From contig NZ_GL379770.1 in the NCBI RefSeq assembly GCF_000143765.1, positions 1 to 64,000 on the forward strand: a stretch of 64,000 bases of DNA, read 5' to 3'. The position numbers and the translations under genes are program-made. Below the pieces are notes generated by a model that was given only the letters and a program-made list of their open reading frames with translations, was not told the origin of the DNA and searched no databases. Position 1 is the stretch's first letter. Every line of letters begins with the position of its first letter. Source of the stretch: Sphingobacterium spiritivorum ATCC 33861. GTDB taxonomy: Bacteria > Bacteroidota > Bacteroidia > Sphingobacteriales > Sphingobacteriaceae. This document shows positions 33,782-43,665 of this stretch, one piece after another.

Positions 33782-34375
33782 ATGAAACTATTAAATAAAA
33801 AGAAGAGTGATCAAGAGTTAATTCATGCTTATATAGGTGGTGATGAATCGGGTTTGGAAGTTTTGCTGGACCGTTATAAATCAAAAATCTATACTTCTAT
33901 TTATCTTCAGGTTAAGGATGAACATCTTGCGGAAGATATCTTTCAGGAAACCTTTATTAAGGTAATCAATACATTAAAGGCTGGTCGTTATAATGACGAG
34001 GGTAAGTTTTTACCCTGGGTGATGCGTATAGCACACAATATGGTAATCGACCATTTCAGACGCGAAAAGAGAGCTCCTTCTGTTGTAAATGCAGATGGTT
34101 TCGATATTTTCGAAGTGCTTCAGTTTGCAGATGATAATGCAGAGTCCAGGATGGTGAAAAATCAACGTGATATCGACTTGCGTAAAATTATACAACTGTT
34201 GCCTGACGATCAGAAAGAGGTGCTGATTATGCGTCATTTTTGTGAGATGAGTTTTAAAGAGATTGCGGATATTACTGAAGTTAGTATCAATACAGCTTTA
34301 GGACGTATGCGCTACGCATTGAGCAATCTCAGACGAATGATTGAAGAACATAATATGATTCTTCAGACAGGATAA
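33782..34375 (+). CDS. ECF-type RNA polymerase sigma factor
   Basis: 197 residues. Sigma region 2 (about 25-95: YKSKIYTSIYLQVKDEHLAED, FLPWVMRIAHNMVIDHFRRE) and region 4 (about 140-190: LLPDDQKEVLIMRHFCEMSF, then EIADITEVSINTALGRMRYA) are complete. No anti-sigma gene (FecR or zinc-binding type) follows, and no TonB receptor is adjacent. Such stand-alone RpoE-like sigma factors are common in this phylum; the signal it answers to cannot be read here. Confidence 0.92.
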   Translation: MKLLNKKKSDQELIHAYIGGDESGLEVLLDRYKSKIYTSIYLQVKDEHLAEDIFQETFIKVINTLKAGRYNDEGKFLPWVMRIAHNMVIDHFRREKRAPSVVNADGFDIFEVLQFADDNAESRMVKNQRDIDLRKIIQLLPDDQKEVLIMRHFCEMSFKEIADITEVSINTALGRMRYALSNLRRMIEEHNMILQTG

Positions 34376-34421
34376 GAATATATTTCAGATATTAGTATTA
34401 TTAAGTATTTAATGATCAAGG

Positions 34422-34457
34422 TCGTCCGGTTGATAATTCTGCCGGACGATTTTTTTT
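34422..34457 (+). terminator. Terminator of the ECF sigma gene
   Basis: TCGTCCGG (34422-34429) pairs with CCGGACGA (34442-34449), followed by eight T. Confidence 0.85.
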
Positions 34458-34538
34458 ACCTCTCCTTATATTTTCATCATTTTCGGAATAGGACAAGATG
34501 AACATTCGTCATGTGTAACTCACAAGTAAGAGTTCTTT

Positions 34539-34568
34539 TTGAGACATTCTGTCATTTTTGTATCTTAG
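34539..34568 (+). promoter_or_regulatory. Promoter of the zinc metallopeptidase gene
   Basis: TTG (34539-34541), a 19-nt spacer, then TATCTTAG (34561-34568), one mismatch from the -7 consensus. The leader is about 75-80 nt. Confidence 0.55.
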
Positions 34569-34646
34569 GGGTTGCAAAAGTTGCGATCTGTAAGGATTGG
34601 AATACGATTTGATAAGATTTAGATATAAACAGAAAACAGAAAAGAT

Positions 34647-35339
34647 ATGTATATAATATTATTTGTGGGCATCATGATTGTTAGTTTTGTTGTCCAGTGG
34701 AGATTTAAGAATAAGTTTAAGCAGTATTCGGAGACACCTTTATCCAGCGGGCTTTCCGGAAAAGAGATCGCGCAGAAGATGTTAAATGATAATGGTATTT
34801 ATGATGTGCAGGTGATATCTGTGGACGGACAGCTGACTGACCATTATAATCCACAGAATAAAACTGTAAACCTAAGCCCTGAAGTGTACGAGGGTAGAAG
34901 TGTGGCTGCGGCAGCTGTTGCTGCCCATGAGTGCGGTCACGCCGTTCAGCATGCTACGGCTTATTCATGGCTGCAGTTCAGATCGGCGATGGTGCCGGTA
35001 GTGGGATTTGCATCTAAACTGACTTCCTGGATTCTGATGGCGGGTGTTATTATGTTTGCCATATCTAAGGGAGGTAACTACTGGTTGCTTGCAATTGGTG
35101 TAGGTGCTTTGGCTATTACGACAGTATTTAGTTTTATCACTCTTCCAGTTGAGTTTGATGCTTCTAACCGTGCACTGGCCTGGTTGAATACCGCTGGTAT
35201 TACGCATAGCAGGGAAGAACATGACGGAGCAAAAGATGCACTGAAGTGGGCTGCAATGACTTACGTAGTTGCTGCATTATCTGCATTAGTCACGTTACTT
35301 TATTATGCGTCCATTCTGATGGGGGGACGAAGAGACTAA
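34647..35339 (+). CDS. Membrane zinc metallopeptidase (YugP-like, DUF-type Peptidase_Zn)
   Basis: 230 residues. Zinc motif HECGH in VAAHECGHAVQHA (about residues 93-97), an N-terminal helix and two or three C-terminal membrane helices. The third ligand is probably in LPVEFDASNRAL. This is the neutral zinc metallopeptidase family with B. subtilis YugP. Its substrates are unknown. Own promoter and terminator. Confidence 0.88.
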   Translation: MYIILFVGIMIVSFVVQWRFKNKFKQYSETPLSSGLSGKEIAQKMLNDNGIYDVQVISVDGQLTDHYNPQNKTVNLSPEVYEGRSVAAAAVAAHECGHAVQHATAYSWLQFRSAMVPVVGFASKLTSWILMAGVIMFAISKGGNYWLLAIGVGALAITTVFSFITLPVEFDASNRALAWLNTAGITHSREEHDGAKDALKWAAMTYVVAALSALVTLLYYASILMGGRRD

Positions 35340-35364
35340 ACTCCTTCATCATTGTTTAATATTC

Positions 35365-35395
35365 AAAAGGCAAATGACTATCATTTGCCTTTTTG
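35365..35395 (+). terminator. Terminator of the zinc metallopeptidase gene
   Basis: A 13-bp stem (35365-35377 with 35381-35393), loop CTA, ending in T. Confidence 0.85.
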
Positions 35396-35485
35396 TTTTC
35401 AAAACAGACAAGGGTTGATTGATACAGAGCTGTCCGAAGCAAATCTTTACGTGTAAAGTATGTTATTCATTTCAAGGCAATTTTG

Positions 35486-35493
35486 TAACTTTG
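35486..35493 (+). promoter_or_regulatory. ffh -7 box
   Basis: TAACTTTG, exact match, 32 nt before the ffh ATG; no clear -33 TTG. Confidence 0.6.
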
Positions 35494-35524
35494 TCCCTTA
35501 TCAAGAAAAAGACTTTCAATTATC

Positions 35525-36862
35525 ATGTTTCAGAATCTTCAGGATAAACTAGATAGAGCCTTTAAAGTATTAAAAGGTCAGGGTAATATTACAGAAATCA
35601 ACGTCGCGGAGACAATGAAGGAAATCCGTAAGGCCTTACTGGATGCGGACGTTAACTATAAAACAGCTAAGAGTTTTACAGATGATGTAAAACAGAAAGC
35701 GCTTGGTCAGAATGTACTGACCAGTATTTCTCCGGGTCAGTTGCTGACCAAAATCATGAATGATGAGCTGACCGAACTTATGGGCGGTGCAGTTACGGAA
35801 TTAGATACATCAAAAAATCCGACCGTTATCCTTATTGCTGGTCTTAACGGGGCAGGTAAAACTACCTTTTCAGGAAAGCTTGCCAATTATCTGAAAGATA
35901 AAAAAGGAAAGAAACCTTTGTTGGTTGCAGGTGACGTATATCGTCCTGCAGCGATTGACCAGTTAGAAGTATTGGGTGGTCAGGTCGGTGTTCCTGTATT
36001 TGTGAATCGTGAATCTAATGATCCTATTGCTATTTCTCAGGCCGGTGTGGAAGAGGCAAAACGTAACGGTCATAATGTAGTGATCATCGATACGGCAGGA
36101 CGTCTGGCTATTGATGAAGCACTGATGGTTGAAATTACTGCGGTAAAAGAAGCGACCAAACCTCAGGAGATCTTGTTTGTAGTGGATTCGATGACGGGAC
36201 AGGATGCTGTGAATACGGCTAAGGCATTCAATGATCGTCTGGATTTTACAGGTGTGGTGCTGACTAAGTTAGACGGTGATACCCGCGGTGGTGCAGCTTT
36301 ATCTATTAAATCTGTTGTCAATAAGCCTATCAAGTTTATCGGTACAGGGGAGAAGATGGAAGCATTGGATGTCTTTTATCCGGATCGTATGGCTTCCCGT
36401 ATTCTGGGGATGGGTGACGTTGTATCTTTGGTAGAACGTGCTCAACAGCAGTTTGATGAGAAACAGGCAGCCGAACTTCAGAAAAAAATCCGTAAGAATA
36501 AATTTGATTTCAATGACTTTAAATCCCAGATTCAACAGATCAAGAAAATGGGTAATATGAAAGATCTGATGGGCATGATTCCGGGAGTAGGTAAGGCGCT
36601 GAAAGATGTAGAGGTAGATGATAATGCATTCAAGCCTATTGAAGCGATTATTGACTCTATGACTCCGTTTGAGCGTGAAAATCCGGATGCTATCGATCAG
36701 AAACGCCGAATTCGTATTGCCAAAGGATCCGGAACAGACATTAATGAAGTCAATAAACTGATGAAACAGTTTGGGGATATGCGTAAAGTAATGAAGCAGA
36801 TGTCTAATCCGGCTATGGCTGCTAAAATGATGCGTAATATGCCTAAAATGCCGGGCAGATAG
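35525..36862 (+). CDS. ffh: Signal recognition particle protein Ffh (SRP54)
   Basis: 445 residues. GTPase that with 4.5S RNA delivers nascent membrane proteins to FtsY and the Sec translocon. N domain, G domain with P-loop GLNGAGKT (106-113), DTAGR, TKLDGD, and a methionine-rich M domain (MGNMKDLMGMIPG, NPAMAAKMMRNMPKMPGR). The SRP RNA gene is not seen in the window. Own promoter and hairpin terminator. Confidence 0.96.
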   Translation: MFQNLQDKLDRAFKVLKGQGNITEINVAETMKEIRKALLDADVNYKTAKSFTDDVKQKALGQNVLTSISPGQLLTKIMNDELTELMGGAVTELDTSKNPTVILIAGLNGAGKTTFSGKLANYLKDKKGKKPLLVAGDVYRPAAIDQLEVLGGQVGVPVFVNRESNDPIAISQAGVEEAKRNGHNVVIIDTAGRLAIDEALMVEITAVKEATKPQEILFVVDSMTGQDAVNTAKAFNDRLDFTGVVLTKLDGDTRGGAALSIKSVVNKPIKFIGTGEKMEALDVFYPDRMASRILGMGDVVSLVERAQQQFDEKQAAELQKKIRKNKFDFNDFKSQIQQIKKMGNMKDLMGMIPGVGKALKDVEVDDNAFKPIEAIIDSMTPFERENPDAIDQKRRIRIAKGSGTDINEVNKLMKQFGDMRKVMKQMSNPAMAAKMMRNMPKMPGR

Positions 36863-36923
36863 ATGATATAACAACGGACACGTTTTTTTAAGTCATTAAA
36901 AAACGAGATTATAAAATTACAGG

Positions 36924-36957
36924 AAATAAGCAAAGTCTGTCAGACTTTGCTTATTTT
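36924..36957 (+). terminator. ffh terminator
   Basis: A 14-bp perfect stem (36924-36937 with 36943-36956) with a five-base loop, ending in T. Its right arm contains a TTTG that lies 24 nt upstream of the nuoA -7 box. Confidence 0.75.
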
Positions 36958-36973
36958 AGTAATAAAAAAATGC

Positions 36974-36981
36974 TAATTTTG
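36974..36981 (+). promoter_or_regulatory. nuoA -7 box
   Basis: TAATTTTG, exact match, its G 5 nt before the A of the nuoA ATG (36986). Predicts a leaderless nuoA mRNA. Confidence 0.65.
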
Positions 36982-36985
36982 TGTT

Positions 36986-37582
36986 ATGGATGATCCCGCA
37001 CAGTTATCAGAATACGGCAAGATCCTTATCATTGCTTTGGTAGGAATCCTGTTGGTGTGTGCGACCATATTTCTTGCGAAATTAATTTCTCCTAAAAAGC
37101 CTAATCCCGAAAAATTGAGTACATACGAATGTGGTGAGGAATCTCAGGGAACCGCCTGGATTCAGTTTAATCCGCGTTTTTATGTTATCGCCTTAGTATT
37201 TTTATTATTTGATGTCGAATTGATCTTTGTATTCCCCTGGGCTACTGTGTTCGGTCAGAGTGAATTTATCAATGCTGACCTGCGTTGGGGATGGTTTACG
37301 ATGGTCGAAATGGCTATGTTTCTGGGTATATTAGTTTTAGGATTAGTATATGTTTGGCGTAAAGGAGATCTGGATTGGGTGAAACCCACGCATGTGACAC
37401 CATCCGTACAGGTGAATATTCCCGCCGGAGCTTATGAAGCATTGAATAATAAGACGTACGCTGTCCGTGATTATAAAGCGACAGCAGAAACTGCAGATGA
37501 GACATCCGATCAACCTAAGGTAGAAAGCAAACCGAAAATCGGGTTCAGACCTGCATTTAAAAAACCGGGAGCATCATCATGA
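36986..37582 (+). CDS. nuoA: NADH-quinone oxidoreductase subunit A
   Basis: 198 residues. Three membrane helices (about 11-32, 66-86 and 104-126) with [11 protein letters not shown] and [12 protein letters not shown], the signatures of NuoA in the membrane arm of complex I. A hydrophilic C-terminal extension of about 65 residues, rich in Lys and acidic residues ([19 protein letters not shown]), is not in classical NuoA. Its stop overlaps the nuoB start by 4 bp. The other nuo genes do not follow. The only in-frame early Met is the chosen start. Confidence 0.92.
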   Translation: MDDPAQLSEYGKILIIALVGILLVCATIFLAKLISPKKPNPEKLSTYECGEESQGTAWIQFNPRFYVIALVFLLFDVELIFVFPWATVFGQSEFINADLRWGWFTMVEMAMFLGILVLGLVYVWRKGDLDWVKPTHVTPSVQVNIPAGAYEALNNKTYAVRDYKATAETADETSDQPKVESKPKIGFRPAFKKPGASS

Positions 37583-38082
37583 GCATAGAAAATCAATTAC
37601 AGAATAACGGTGTAGTAGTCGCAAAGCTGGATGACCTGCTTAACTGGGCCAGACTGTCATCCATGTGGCCTGTCAGTTTTGGTATTGCCTGCTGTGCAAT
37701 TGAGATGATGGGGGCAATGGCCTCTACATACGATCTGGATAGGCTGGGTGTATTTCCAAGACCTTCTCCGCGTCAATCGGATGTTATGATCATTGCAGGT
37801 ACAGTTACCTTCAAAATGGCGGATCGTATCCGTAAGCTCTATGAGCAGATGCCTGAACCTAAGTATGTAATTTCGATGGGTTCATGTTCTAATTGCGGAG
37901 GTCCTTACTGGCAGCATGGTTATCATGTGGTAAAAGGGGTGGACAGGATCATACCGGTGGATGTATATGTACAGGGCTGTCCTCCACGTCCGGAAGCATT
38001 AATTGGTGCATTTTTAGAATTACAAAAGAAAATAGAAAAAGAAAGTATTTTAGGTGAAACCTTGTTTCACGCTAGCGTATAA
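37579..38082 (+). CDS. nuoB: NADH-quinone oxidoreductase subunit B
   Basis: 167 residues. Carries the last iron-sulfur cluster (N2) that reduces quinone. Ligands C38-C39 ([10 protein letters not shown]), C103 (MGSCSNCGG) and C134 ([10 protein letters not shown]) are all present. Translationally coupled to nuoA by a 4-bp ATGA overlap. Followed after 15 bp not by nuoC but by purK, so the complex I genes are split. Confidence 0.95.
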   Translation: MSIENQLQNNGVVVAKLDDLLNWARLSSMWPVSFGIACCAIEMMGAMASTYDLDRLGVFPRPSPRQSDVMIIAGTVTFKMADRIRKLYEQMPEPKYVISMGSCSNCGGPYWQHGYHVVKGVDRIIPVDVYVQGCPPRPEALIGAFLELQKKIEKESILGETLFHASV

Positions 38083-38097
38083 AAGATAAAATTATTT

Positions 38098-39240
38098 ATG
38101 GCAAAAGATTTTTATGGTGAGTTGCAATTAGGGATTTTGGGCGGCGGACAATTGGGACGCATGGTCATCCAGGAAGCAATTAATTATAATGTTAATATAC
38201 ACGTCCTCGATCCGGACAAGAATGCTCCATGTCGCAAATTGTGTAACCGGTTTGAGGTAGGATCATTAAGCGATTTCCATACCGTATATAATTTTGGTAA
38301 AGATCTTGATATGCTTACTATTGAGATTGAAAAGGTAAATGTGGATGCACTGGAAAAACTGGAGGAGGAGGGCGTGCAGGTATTTCCGCAGTCACGTGTT
38401 ATCCGATTGATCCAGGATAAAGGCTTACAGAAGCAGTTCTTCAAACAGAATGATATTCCTACAGCGCCTTTTCAGCTGATTTCTACAAAAGAAAATCTGC
38501 TGAATGCGAATATTAATATTCCGTATATCCAAAAATTGAGAAAGGACGGATATGATGGAAAAGGTGTGAAAAAGATTGCTTCACAAGAGGATCTGGAACA
38601 TGCTTTTGAGGAACCAAGCATGATTGAGGAGTGGATTGACTTTGAAAAGGAGATTGCTGTAATCGTTGCCCGCAATGATAAGGGGGACATTTCTGCATTT
38701 CCCTTAGTTGAAATGGAATTCAACCCACAAGCTAATCTGGTCGAGTTTCTGATCTCTCCATCAACATTGAGTTTTGAAATTCAGCAACAGGCTGAGGAAA
38801 TCGCTAAGAAGATCGCCAATGATCTGCAGATCGTAGGGTTACTGGCTGTCGAAATGTTTTTGACAAAGCAAGGTGAGATTCTGGTCAACGAACTTGCACC
38901 AAGACCTCATAACAGCGGACATCAGACAATAGAAGGAAACTATACTTCTCAGTTTGCGCAACATCTGCGGGCTATTTTTAATTTGCCTTTAGGCAATACC
39001 AGTACGCGTAGCAATGCCGTGATGATCAATCTGCTGGGAGAAGAAGGATACGAAGGATTGGCAAAATATGAAGGAATAGAAGAGATCCTGGATATGGAAG
39101 GTGTATATCTGCATTTGTATGGTAAAAAATATACAAAGCCATTCCGAAAGATGGGACATGTCTGTATCGTGAATGATAACAGAGAACTGGCGATCAGTAA
39201 TGCCCGCAAAGTTCAGGAAATATTAAAAGTAAAAGCATAA
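38098..39240 (+). CDS. purK: 5-(carboxyamino)imidazole ribonucleotide synthase
   Basis: 380 residues, ATP-grasp enzyme that carboxylates AIR with bicarbonate in purine synthesis. [11 protein letters not shown] at the start, YDGKGVKKI (ATP-grasp loop), and [17 protein letters not shown] (metal-binding). Five bases before purE. Appears co-transcribed with nuoAB, a functionally unrelated pair. Confidence 0.95.
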   Translation: MAKDFYGELQLGILGGGQLGRMVIQEAINYNVNIHVLDPDKNAPCRKLCNRFEVGSLSDFHTVYNFGKDLDMLTIEIEKVNVDALEKLEEEGVQVFPQSRVIRLIQDKGLQKQFFKQNDIPTAPFQLISTKENLLNANINIPYIQKLRKDGYDGKGVKKIASQEDLEHAFEEPSMIEEWIDFEKEIAVIVARNDKGDISAFPLVEMEFNPQANLVEFLISPSTLSFEIQQQAEEIAKKIANDLQIVGLLAVEMFLTKQGEILVNELAPRPHNSGHQTIEGNYTSQFAQHLRAIFNLPLGNTSTRSNAVMINLLGEEGYEGLAKYEGIEEILDMEGVYLHLYGKKYTKPFRKMGHVCIVNDNRELAISNARKVQEILKVKA

Positions 39241-39245
39241 AAATA

Positions 39246-39755
39246 ATGAGTTTAGATAATAAGCCTTTAGTGGGTATAATAATGGGGAGTAAATCAGACC
39301 TTCCTGTTATGCAGGATGCGGTTGATGTACTTAAGACATTGGGTGTATCTTTTGAAGTGACTATCGTGTCAGCACACCGTACGCCTCAGCGTATGTTTGA
39401 CTATGCTGCAAGTGCTGCGGAGCGTGGTCTCAAAGTGATAGTGGCAGGTGCAGGCGGAGCTGCTCATTTGCCAGGTATGGTAGCTTCTATTACACATTTG
39501 CCTGTTATCGGTGTACCTGTTAAATCTTCAAATTCCATTGATGGCTGGGATTCCGTACTATCCATTCTGCAGATGCCGAATGGTATACCTGTAGCAACAG
39601 TAGCGTTGAATGCGGCAAAGAATGCCGGTATTCTTGCAGCTCAGATTCTGGGTACATCGGATTCTGAACTGACGCAGGCACTTATCCGATTCAAAAAGGA
39701 ATTGGGAGACAAGGTTGAGGAAACGGCCCTTGAAGTCGAGAACATGAAATTCTAA
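39246..39755 (+). CDS. purE: N5-carboxyaminoimidazole ribonucleotide mutase
   Basis: 169 residues. Class I PurE that moves the carboxyl group from N5 to C4, the step after PurK. Signature [10 protein letters not shown] and SAHRTPQRM (catalytic His), plus [10 protein letters not shown]. Last gene of the nuoAB-purKE unit before a strong terminator. Confidence 0.96.
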   Translation: MSLDNKPLVGIIMGSKSDLPVMQDAVDVLKTLGVSFEVTIVSAHRTPQRMFDYAASAAERGLKVIVAGAGGAAHLPGMVASITHLPVIGVPVKSSNSIDGWDSVLSILQMPNGIPVATVALNAAKNAGILAAQILGTSDSELTQALIRFKKELGDKVEETALEVENMKF

Positions 39756-39763
39756 ATAGAAAC

Positions 39764-39793
39764 AAAAAAGGGAAGTGCGAACTTCCCTTTTTT
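39764..39793. terminator. purE terminator, bidirectional
   Basis: A 13-bp perfect stem (39764-39776 with 39781-39793) closed by a GCGA (GNRA) tetraloop, with A6 and T6 flanks. It serves the convergent gene too. Confidence 0.9.
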
Positions 39794-39797
39794 GTTT

Positions 39798-40778
39798 TTA
39801 TCTGACCTTTGTTAAGGTGTTTTCTACGTAATCGTAACTCTTTTTGATGCTGGCAAATTTGTCAGCCATATAGATGTCGTCCTGCTCTACGAAAGCATAC
39901 TTCAGACCCGATTTGTCTGCGTATTTGACAATGTTCGTAAAATCTATATTGCCGGTACCAACTTCCGCATATTTGATTTCCTTTATAATATCCCCGAATC
40001 CGAGTTTGTCCTGTTCACCTCCTACTATTGGTTTGGTAAAGGCTTTGTCCATATCTTTCACGTGCCACATAGAGAAGCGGTTTGGATATTTTTCAAAGTA
40101 AGATTGAGGGCTTAATCCTGATTTTTCAATCCAGTAAAGATCGAGTTCAAAATCTACAAGTTCTGGTTCTGTAAATGCAATCAGGATATCTAATCCTTTT
40201 GTTCCGTTAGGCTGATCTCTGAACTCCCAGAAATGGTTGTGATAACCCATCTTAATACCGGATTTTTTGGATATTTCTCCGGCTTTATTGAGTTGTTCTG
40301 CGGCGTATTGGTAATCTGCAGATTTTAAAGCATTGATGTCAAACATAGGCGTTACCGGAGCGACGACATAAGATTGGCCTAATTCTTTGGCAATCTCTAC
40401 ATAGCGTTCGACGCTTTCTTTATCTTCATGATTTTTGCTCAGGTATTTTGACAGATCATAATGTCCACTGTGTGTTTCCAGATTATTATCGTCTAATAGC
40501 TTTTTAAAATCCTTGATCGGTAATCCGAAAAATTCTCCTTTGGCCACATCTACACCAAATGTCTCGACGTGTTTGTAACCAATTTTTGCGATCTTCTCAA
40601 TTGTTCCCTTTGCATCTTTTGCCAATTCATCCCTTAGGGTGTACAATTGGATTCCGATATGCTGGAAAGGTCCTTCTGCGATCTTTTTGGATTCACAGGA
40701 AAGAAGATACGGACTTAAAAAAGCTGCTGAAACACCGACACCAGCTTGTTTTAAGAATTTTCTCCTAGATTTGTTCAT
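39798..40778 (-). CDS. TAT-exported sugar phosphate isomerase/epimerase-like lipoprotein
   Basis: About 326 residues. The N-terminus MNKSRRKFLKQAGVGVSAAF has a twin-arginine motif (SRRKFLK) and a lipobox (LLSC), so it is folded before export and then anchored by lipid. The rest is a TIM-barrel of the AP-endonuclease-2/xylose isomerase-like family: IGIQLYTLRD, YKHVETFGV, KMGYHNHFWEF and FELDLYWIEKSG. Substrate unknown; related proteins act on sugars. ATG 40778 is preferred to 40817 because the extra 13 residues precede the TAT motif. Convergent with purE. Confidence 0.85.
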   Translation of the reverse strand: MNKSRRKFLKQAGVGVSAAFLSPYLLSCESKKIAEGPFQHIGIQLYTLRDELAKDAKGTIEKIAKIGYKHVETFGVDVAKGEFFGLPIKDFKKLLDDNNLETHSGHYDLSKYLSKNHEDKESVERYVEIAKELGQSYVVAPVTPMFDINALKSADYQYAAEQLNKAGEISKKSGIKMGYHNHFWEFRDQPNGTKGLDILIAFTEPELVDFELDLYWIEKSGLSPQSYFEKYPNRFSMWHVKDMDKAFTKPIVGGEQDKLGFGDIIKEIKYAEVGTGNIDFTNIVKYADKSGLKYAFVEQDDIYMADKFASIKKSYDYVENTLTKVR

Positions 40779-40834
40779 AGTTTGTTTTTTAAGATAATCC
40801 AATGTCAATTTACACAATATAAAACTAAATAAAA

Positions 40835-40858
40835 AGAGCCCTTAATTTTAAGGGCTCT
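40835..40858 (-). terminator. frr terminator
   Basis: A 10-bp stem (40835-40844 with 40849-40858), four-base loop, and on the minus strand a run of five T. It ends the pyrH-frr transcript. Confidence 0.8.
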
Positions 40859-40879
40859 CATTATCTGAAATATCAGGAC

Positions 40880-41443
40880 TTAGACAGTCATAATATCTTT
40901 TTCTTTCAATTCGGCCAGTTTATCTACCTGTACGATGAAACTATCTGTTAGTTTCTGTACTTCAGCTTCACCAACTTTAATTTCATCTTCTGAAGCACCG
41001 TCATTTTTAAGTTTTTTGATAGACTCGTTTGTATCCTTACGGATGTTACGAATAGCTATACGTCCTTTTTCAGCTTCTTCTTTCGCTTTTTTTACAAGGT
41101 CACGTCTTCTTTCTTCAGTTAATGCCGGTACTACCAGACGAATTACAATACCGTCATTTTGTGGATTAAGACCCAGATTAGAGTCAATAATTGCTTTTTC
41201 GATAGCACTTATCAATGATTTTTCCCAAGGTTGGATAACAATTGTGCGTGCATCTGTGGTATTGACATTACTTACTTGTGCTAATGGGGTAGGGCTTCCG
41301 TAATAATCTACAGAAATACCATCTAACATAGACGGGGATGCTTTACCTGCACGGATTTTTGTCAATTCAGACTCCGCGAATGATACTGCTTTAGTCATTG
41401 AATCCTTACAGTCATCAAGTTGAAGAGAAATCAGTTCGTTCAT
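40880..41443 (-). CDS. frr: Ribosome recycling factor
   Basis: 187 residues. Releases the ribosome from mRNA after termination together with EF-G. Matches along its length: ELTKIRAGKASPSMLDGI, YYGSPTPLAQVSNV, RTIVIQPWEKS and RLVVPALTEERRRDLVKKA. Thirty bases downstream of pyrH, the usual bacterial order. Confidence 0.96.
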   Translation of the reverse strand: MNELISLQLDDCKDSMTKAVSFAESELTKIRAGKASPSMLDGISVDYYGSPTPLAQVSNVNTTDARTIVIQPWEKSLISAIEKAIIDSNLGLNPQNDGIVIRLVVPALTEERRRDLVKKAKEEAEKGRIAIRNIRKDTNESIKKLKNDGASEDEIKVGEAEVQKLTDSFIVQVDKLAELKEKDIMTV

Positions 41444-41473
41444 ATTATGTTTGTTATATTTTCTTATGTATTA

Positions 41474-42178
41474 TTAGCGGACAACAGTTCCTACGTGTTC
41501 TCCGTTAGCCAGTTTTTTCAGGTTGCCTTCTTTGTTCATATCGAATACAATGATAGGCAGGTTGTTTTCCTGACAAAGTGTGAATGCTGTCATATCCATC
41601 ACATTCAATCCTCTTTCGTAAACTTCGGTGAAAGAAATCTCGTCAAAACGGGTGGCTGAAGGATCTTTTTCAGGATCTGCTGTGTATATACCGTCTACAC
41701 GTGTACCTTTCAGTACTGCATCTGCATTGATTTCGATAGCTCTTAATGAAGCTGCTGTATCTGTTGTGAAGTACGGATTTCCAGTACCAGCTCCGAAGAT
41801 GACAATTCTTCCTTTTTCCAGATGTCTTACTGCTCTTCTGCGAATAAAAGGTTCACAGATCTGTTCCATCTTGATCGCTGTAAGAAGACGTGTTTTTAAC
41901 TCGACTTTTTCAAGTGCATCCTGAAGAGCCATACTGTTGATCACTGTTGCCAGCATTCCCATGTAATCTGCCTGAACACGATCCATACCAGATTTTTCAG
42001 CACTTAATCCTCTGTAGATATTACCTCCTCCAATAACGATTGCGATTTCCATACCCAGGCTATGGATTTCTTTGATGTCATTGGCATATTGTCTGACACG
42101 GTGAATGTCGATGCCGTAATTCTGTTCGCCCATTAAGGCTTCTCCGCTGAGTTTGAGTAGGATGCGTTTATATTTCAT
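41474..42178 (-). CDS. pyrH: Uridylate kinase
   Basis: 234 residues. Hexameric UMP kinase of the amino-acid kinase family, ATP + UMP to ADP + [60 protein letters not shown] longer frame from 42259 adds 27 residues without family similarity; the ATG at 42178 ([12 protein letters not shown]) is correct. Operon with frr. Confidence 0.96.
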   Translation of the reverse strand: MKYKRILLKLSGEALMGEQNYGIDIHRVRQYANDIKEIHSLGMEIAIVIGGGNIYRGLSAEKSGMDRVQADYMGMLATVINSMALQDALEKVELKTRLLTAIKMEQICEPFIRRRAVRHLEKGRIVIFGAGTGNPYFTTDTAASLRAIEINADAVLKGTRVDGIYTADPEKDPSATRFDEISFTEVYERGLNVMDMTAFTLCQENNLPIIVFDMNKEGNLKKLANGEHVGTVVR

Positions 42179-42255
42179 GATTTTCTTTTGGAAGTTTTCC
42201 AAAAGCCAAAGATATGATAATTTTTTTAATCCCTTTATTGCCTGTTTGAAGAAAA

Positions 42256-43392
42256 TCAACCTTTTTTGACCTTCTCAATTACTTCATTGTAGTAACTCTC
42301 ATATTTGGGCATAATATTGCTCAGCTGGAAGTCTTTAGCGCGGTTGAGTGCGGCCTCTTTAAACTGTAGAAGTCTGTCACAGTCTTCCAGTACGCTGATG
42401 GCATTTGCGGCCATTTCGTCCACATTACCTACGTCACTGAGATATCCGGTCACACCATTGACATTCAGTTCCGGCAGACCTCCGGTATTGGTCGAGATGA
42501 CAGGCACTTTACAGGCCATAGCTTCCAGGGCTGCCAGTCCGAAACTTTCGGAGCTGGACGGCATCAAAAACAGATCGGAAACGGAAAGTATTTCTTCAAT
42601 AGCATCCTGTTTACCTAAGAAACGTACATCCTGACATACATTGAGCTGACGGGATAATTCTTCCGCGTTTCTTCTTTCCGGTCCGTCGCCTACCATGAGC
42701 AGTTTGCTTGGGATTTTTTCATTAACTTTCTGAAAGATTCGAATCACATCATCTGTCTTCTTTACTTTACGGAAATTGGATGTGTGTATTAGGATACGCT
42801 CATCAGAAGGAGCAATAGCTTTTTTGAAGTGTGAACGATCTTTATTGCTGAATCTTTCCAGATCAATAAAATTAGGAATGACCTGAATATCTTTATTGAT
42901 ATCAAAGTATTCCAGTGTTTGTGACTTTAGATTTTCAGATACTGCAGTTACACCATCAGACTGGTTGATAGAGAAGGTCACGACAGGGCTGAAGCTTTTA
43001 TCTTTACCTACCAGGGTAATGTCCGTACCATGCAGGGTCGTAATGACAGGTATATTAATACCATAAGTGGCCAGGATCTGCTTTGCCATAAAGGCTGCTG
43101 AAGCATGTGGAATAGCATAGTGTACGTGTAGTACATCGAGATTTTCGAACCTGACGACATCTACCAGTTTACTGGCAAGGGCAGATTCGTATGGTAAGAA
43201 ATCAAAGAGTGGATATTGTGATACGGCAACCTCATGATAGAACAGATTCTCAGAGAAAAAATCCAGACGGGCAGGTTGACGGTATGTAATAAAGTGTATC
43301 TCATGACCATTTGCGGCCAGAGCTTTACCTAATTCTGTAGCAACCACACCACTTCCTCCAAATGTAGGGTAACAAACTATTCCTATTTTCAT
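42256..43392 (-). CDS. bshA: N-acetyl-alpha-D-glucosaminyl L-malate synthase
   Basis: 378 residues, GT4 glycosyltransferase joining UDP-GlcNAc and malate in the first step of bacillithiol synthesis. GT4 features: [21 protein letters not shown] at the N-terminus, [13 protein letters not shown], and [20 protein letters not shown] (nucleotide binding). Bacillithiol thiol chemistry is known from Firmicutes and is found in some Bacteroidota. bshB and bshC are not in the window. The longer frame opens with a TTG at 43398; ATG 43392 is preferred. Confidence 0.9.
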   Translation of the reverse strand: MKIGIVCYPTFGGSGVVATELGKALAANGHEIHFITYRQPARLDFFSENLFYHEVAVSQYPLFDFLPYESALASKLVDVVRFENLDVLHVHYAIPHASAAFMAKQILATYGINIPVITTLHGTDITLVGKDKSFSPVVTFSINQSDGVTAVSENLKSQTLEYFDINKDIQVIPNFIDLERFSNKDRSHFKKAIAPSDERILIHTSNFRKVKKTDDVIRIFQKVNEKIPSKLLMVGDGPERRNAEELSRQLNVCQDVRFLGKQDAIEEILSVSDLFLMPSSSESFGLAALEAMACKVPVISTNTGGLPELNVNGVTGYLSDVGNVDEMAANAISVLEDCDRLLQFKEAALNRAKDFQLSNIMPKYESYYNEVIEKVKKG

Positions 43393-43665
43393 GTTCAAAA
43401 TTTATCTGATGCAAATTAAAGATTATTTTGGACAGGAGAGGATAACTTAATTGCCATAATTCTGCAAAATTTTTGAGATCGTAACGTAAATCGGGTCTAT
43501 AGATTAAAATAGTAAATATATAATCCACTTGCTAACAGGATTTATTATGTAAATTGGGATATTATTTTATCTGTTTATGAAACATGTATGTGTGTCTGAA
43601 TGAACGCTTACACGTATAAACTGCATCTGCCGGTTAGTGGATGCCTATTGAAAAGTAAATTATAT

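Noticed and set aside
36299..36874. 191-codon minus-strand ORF inside ffh
   Set aside because: Antisense shadow; the His/Phe-rich composition arises from the reverse of the Met/Lys-rich M domain.
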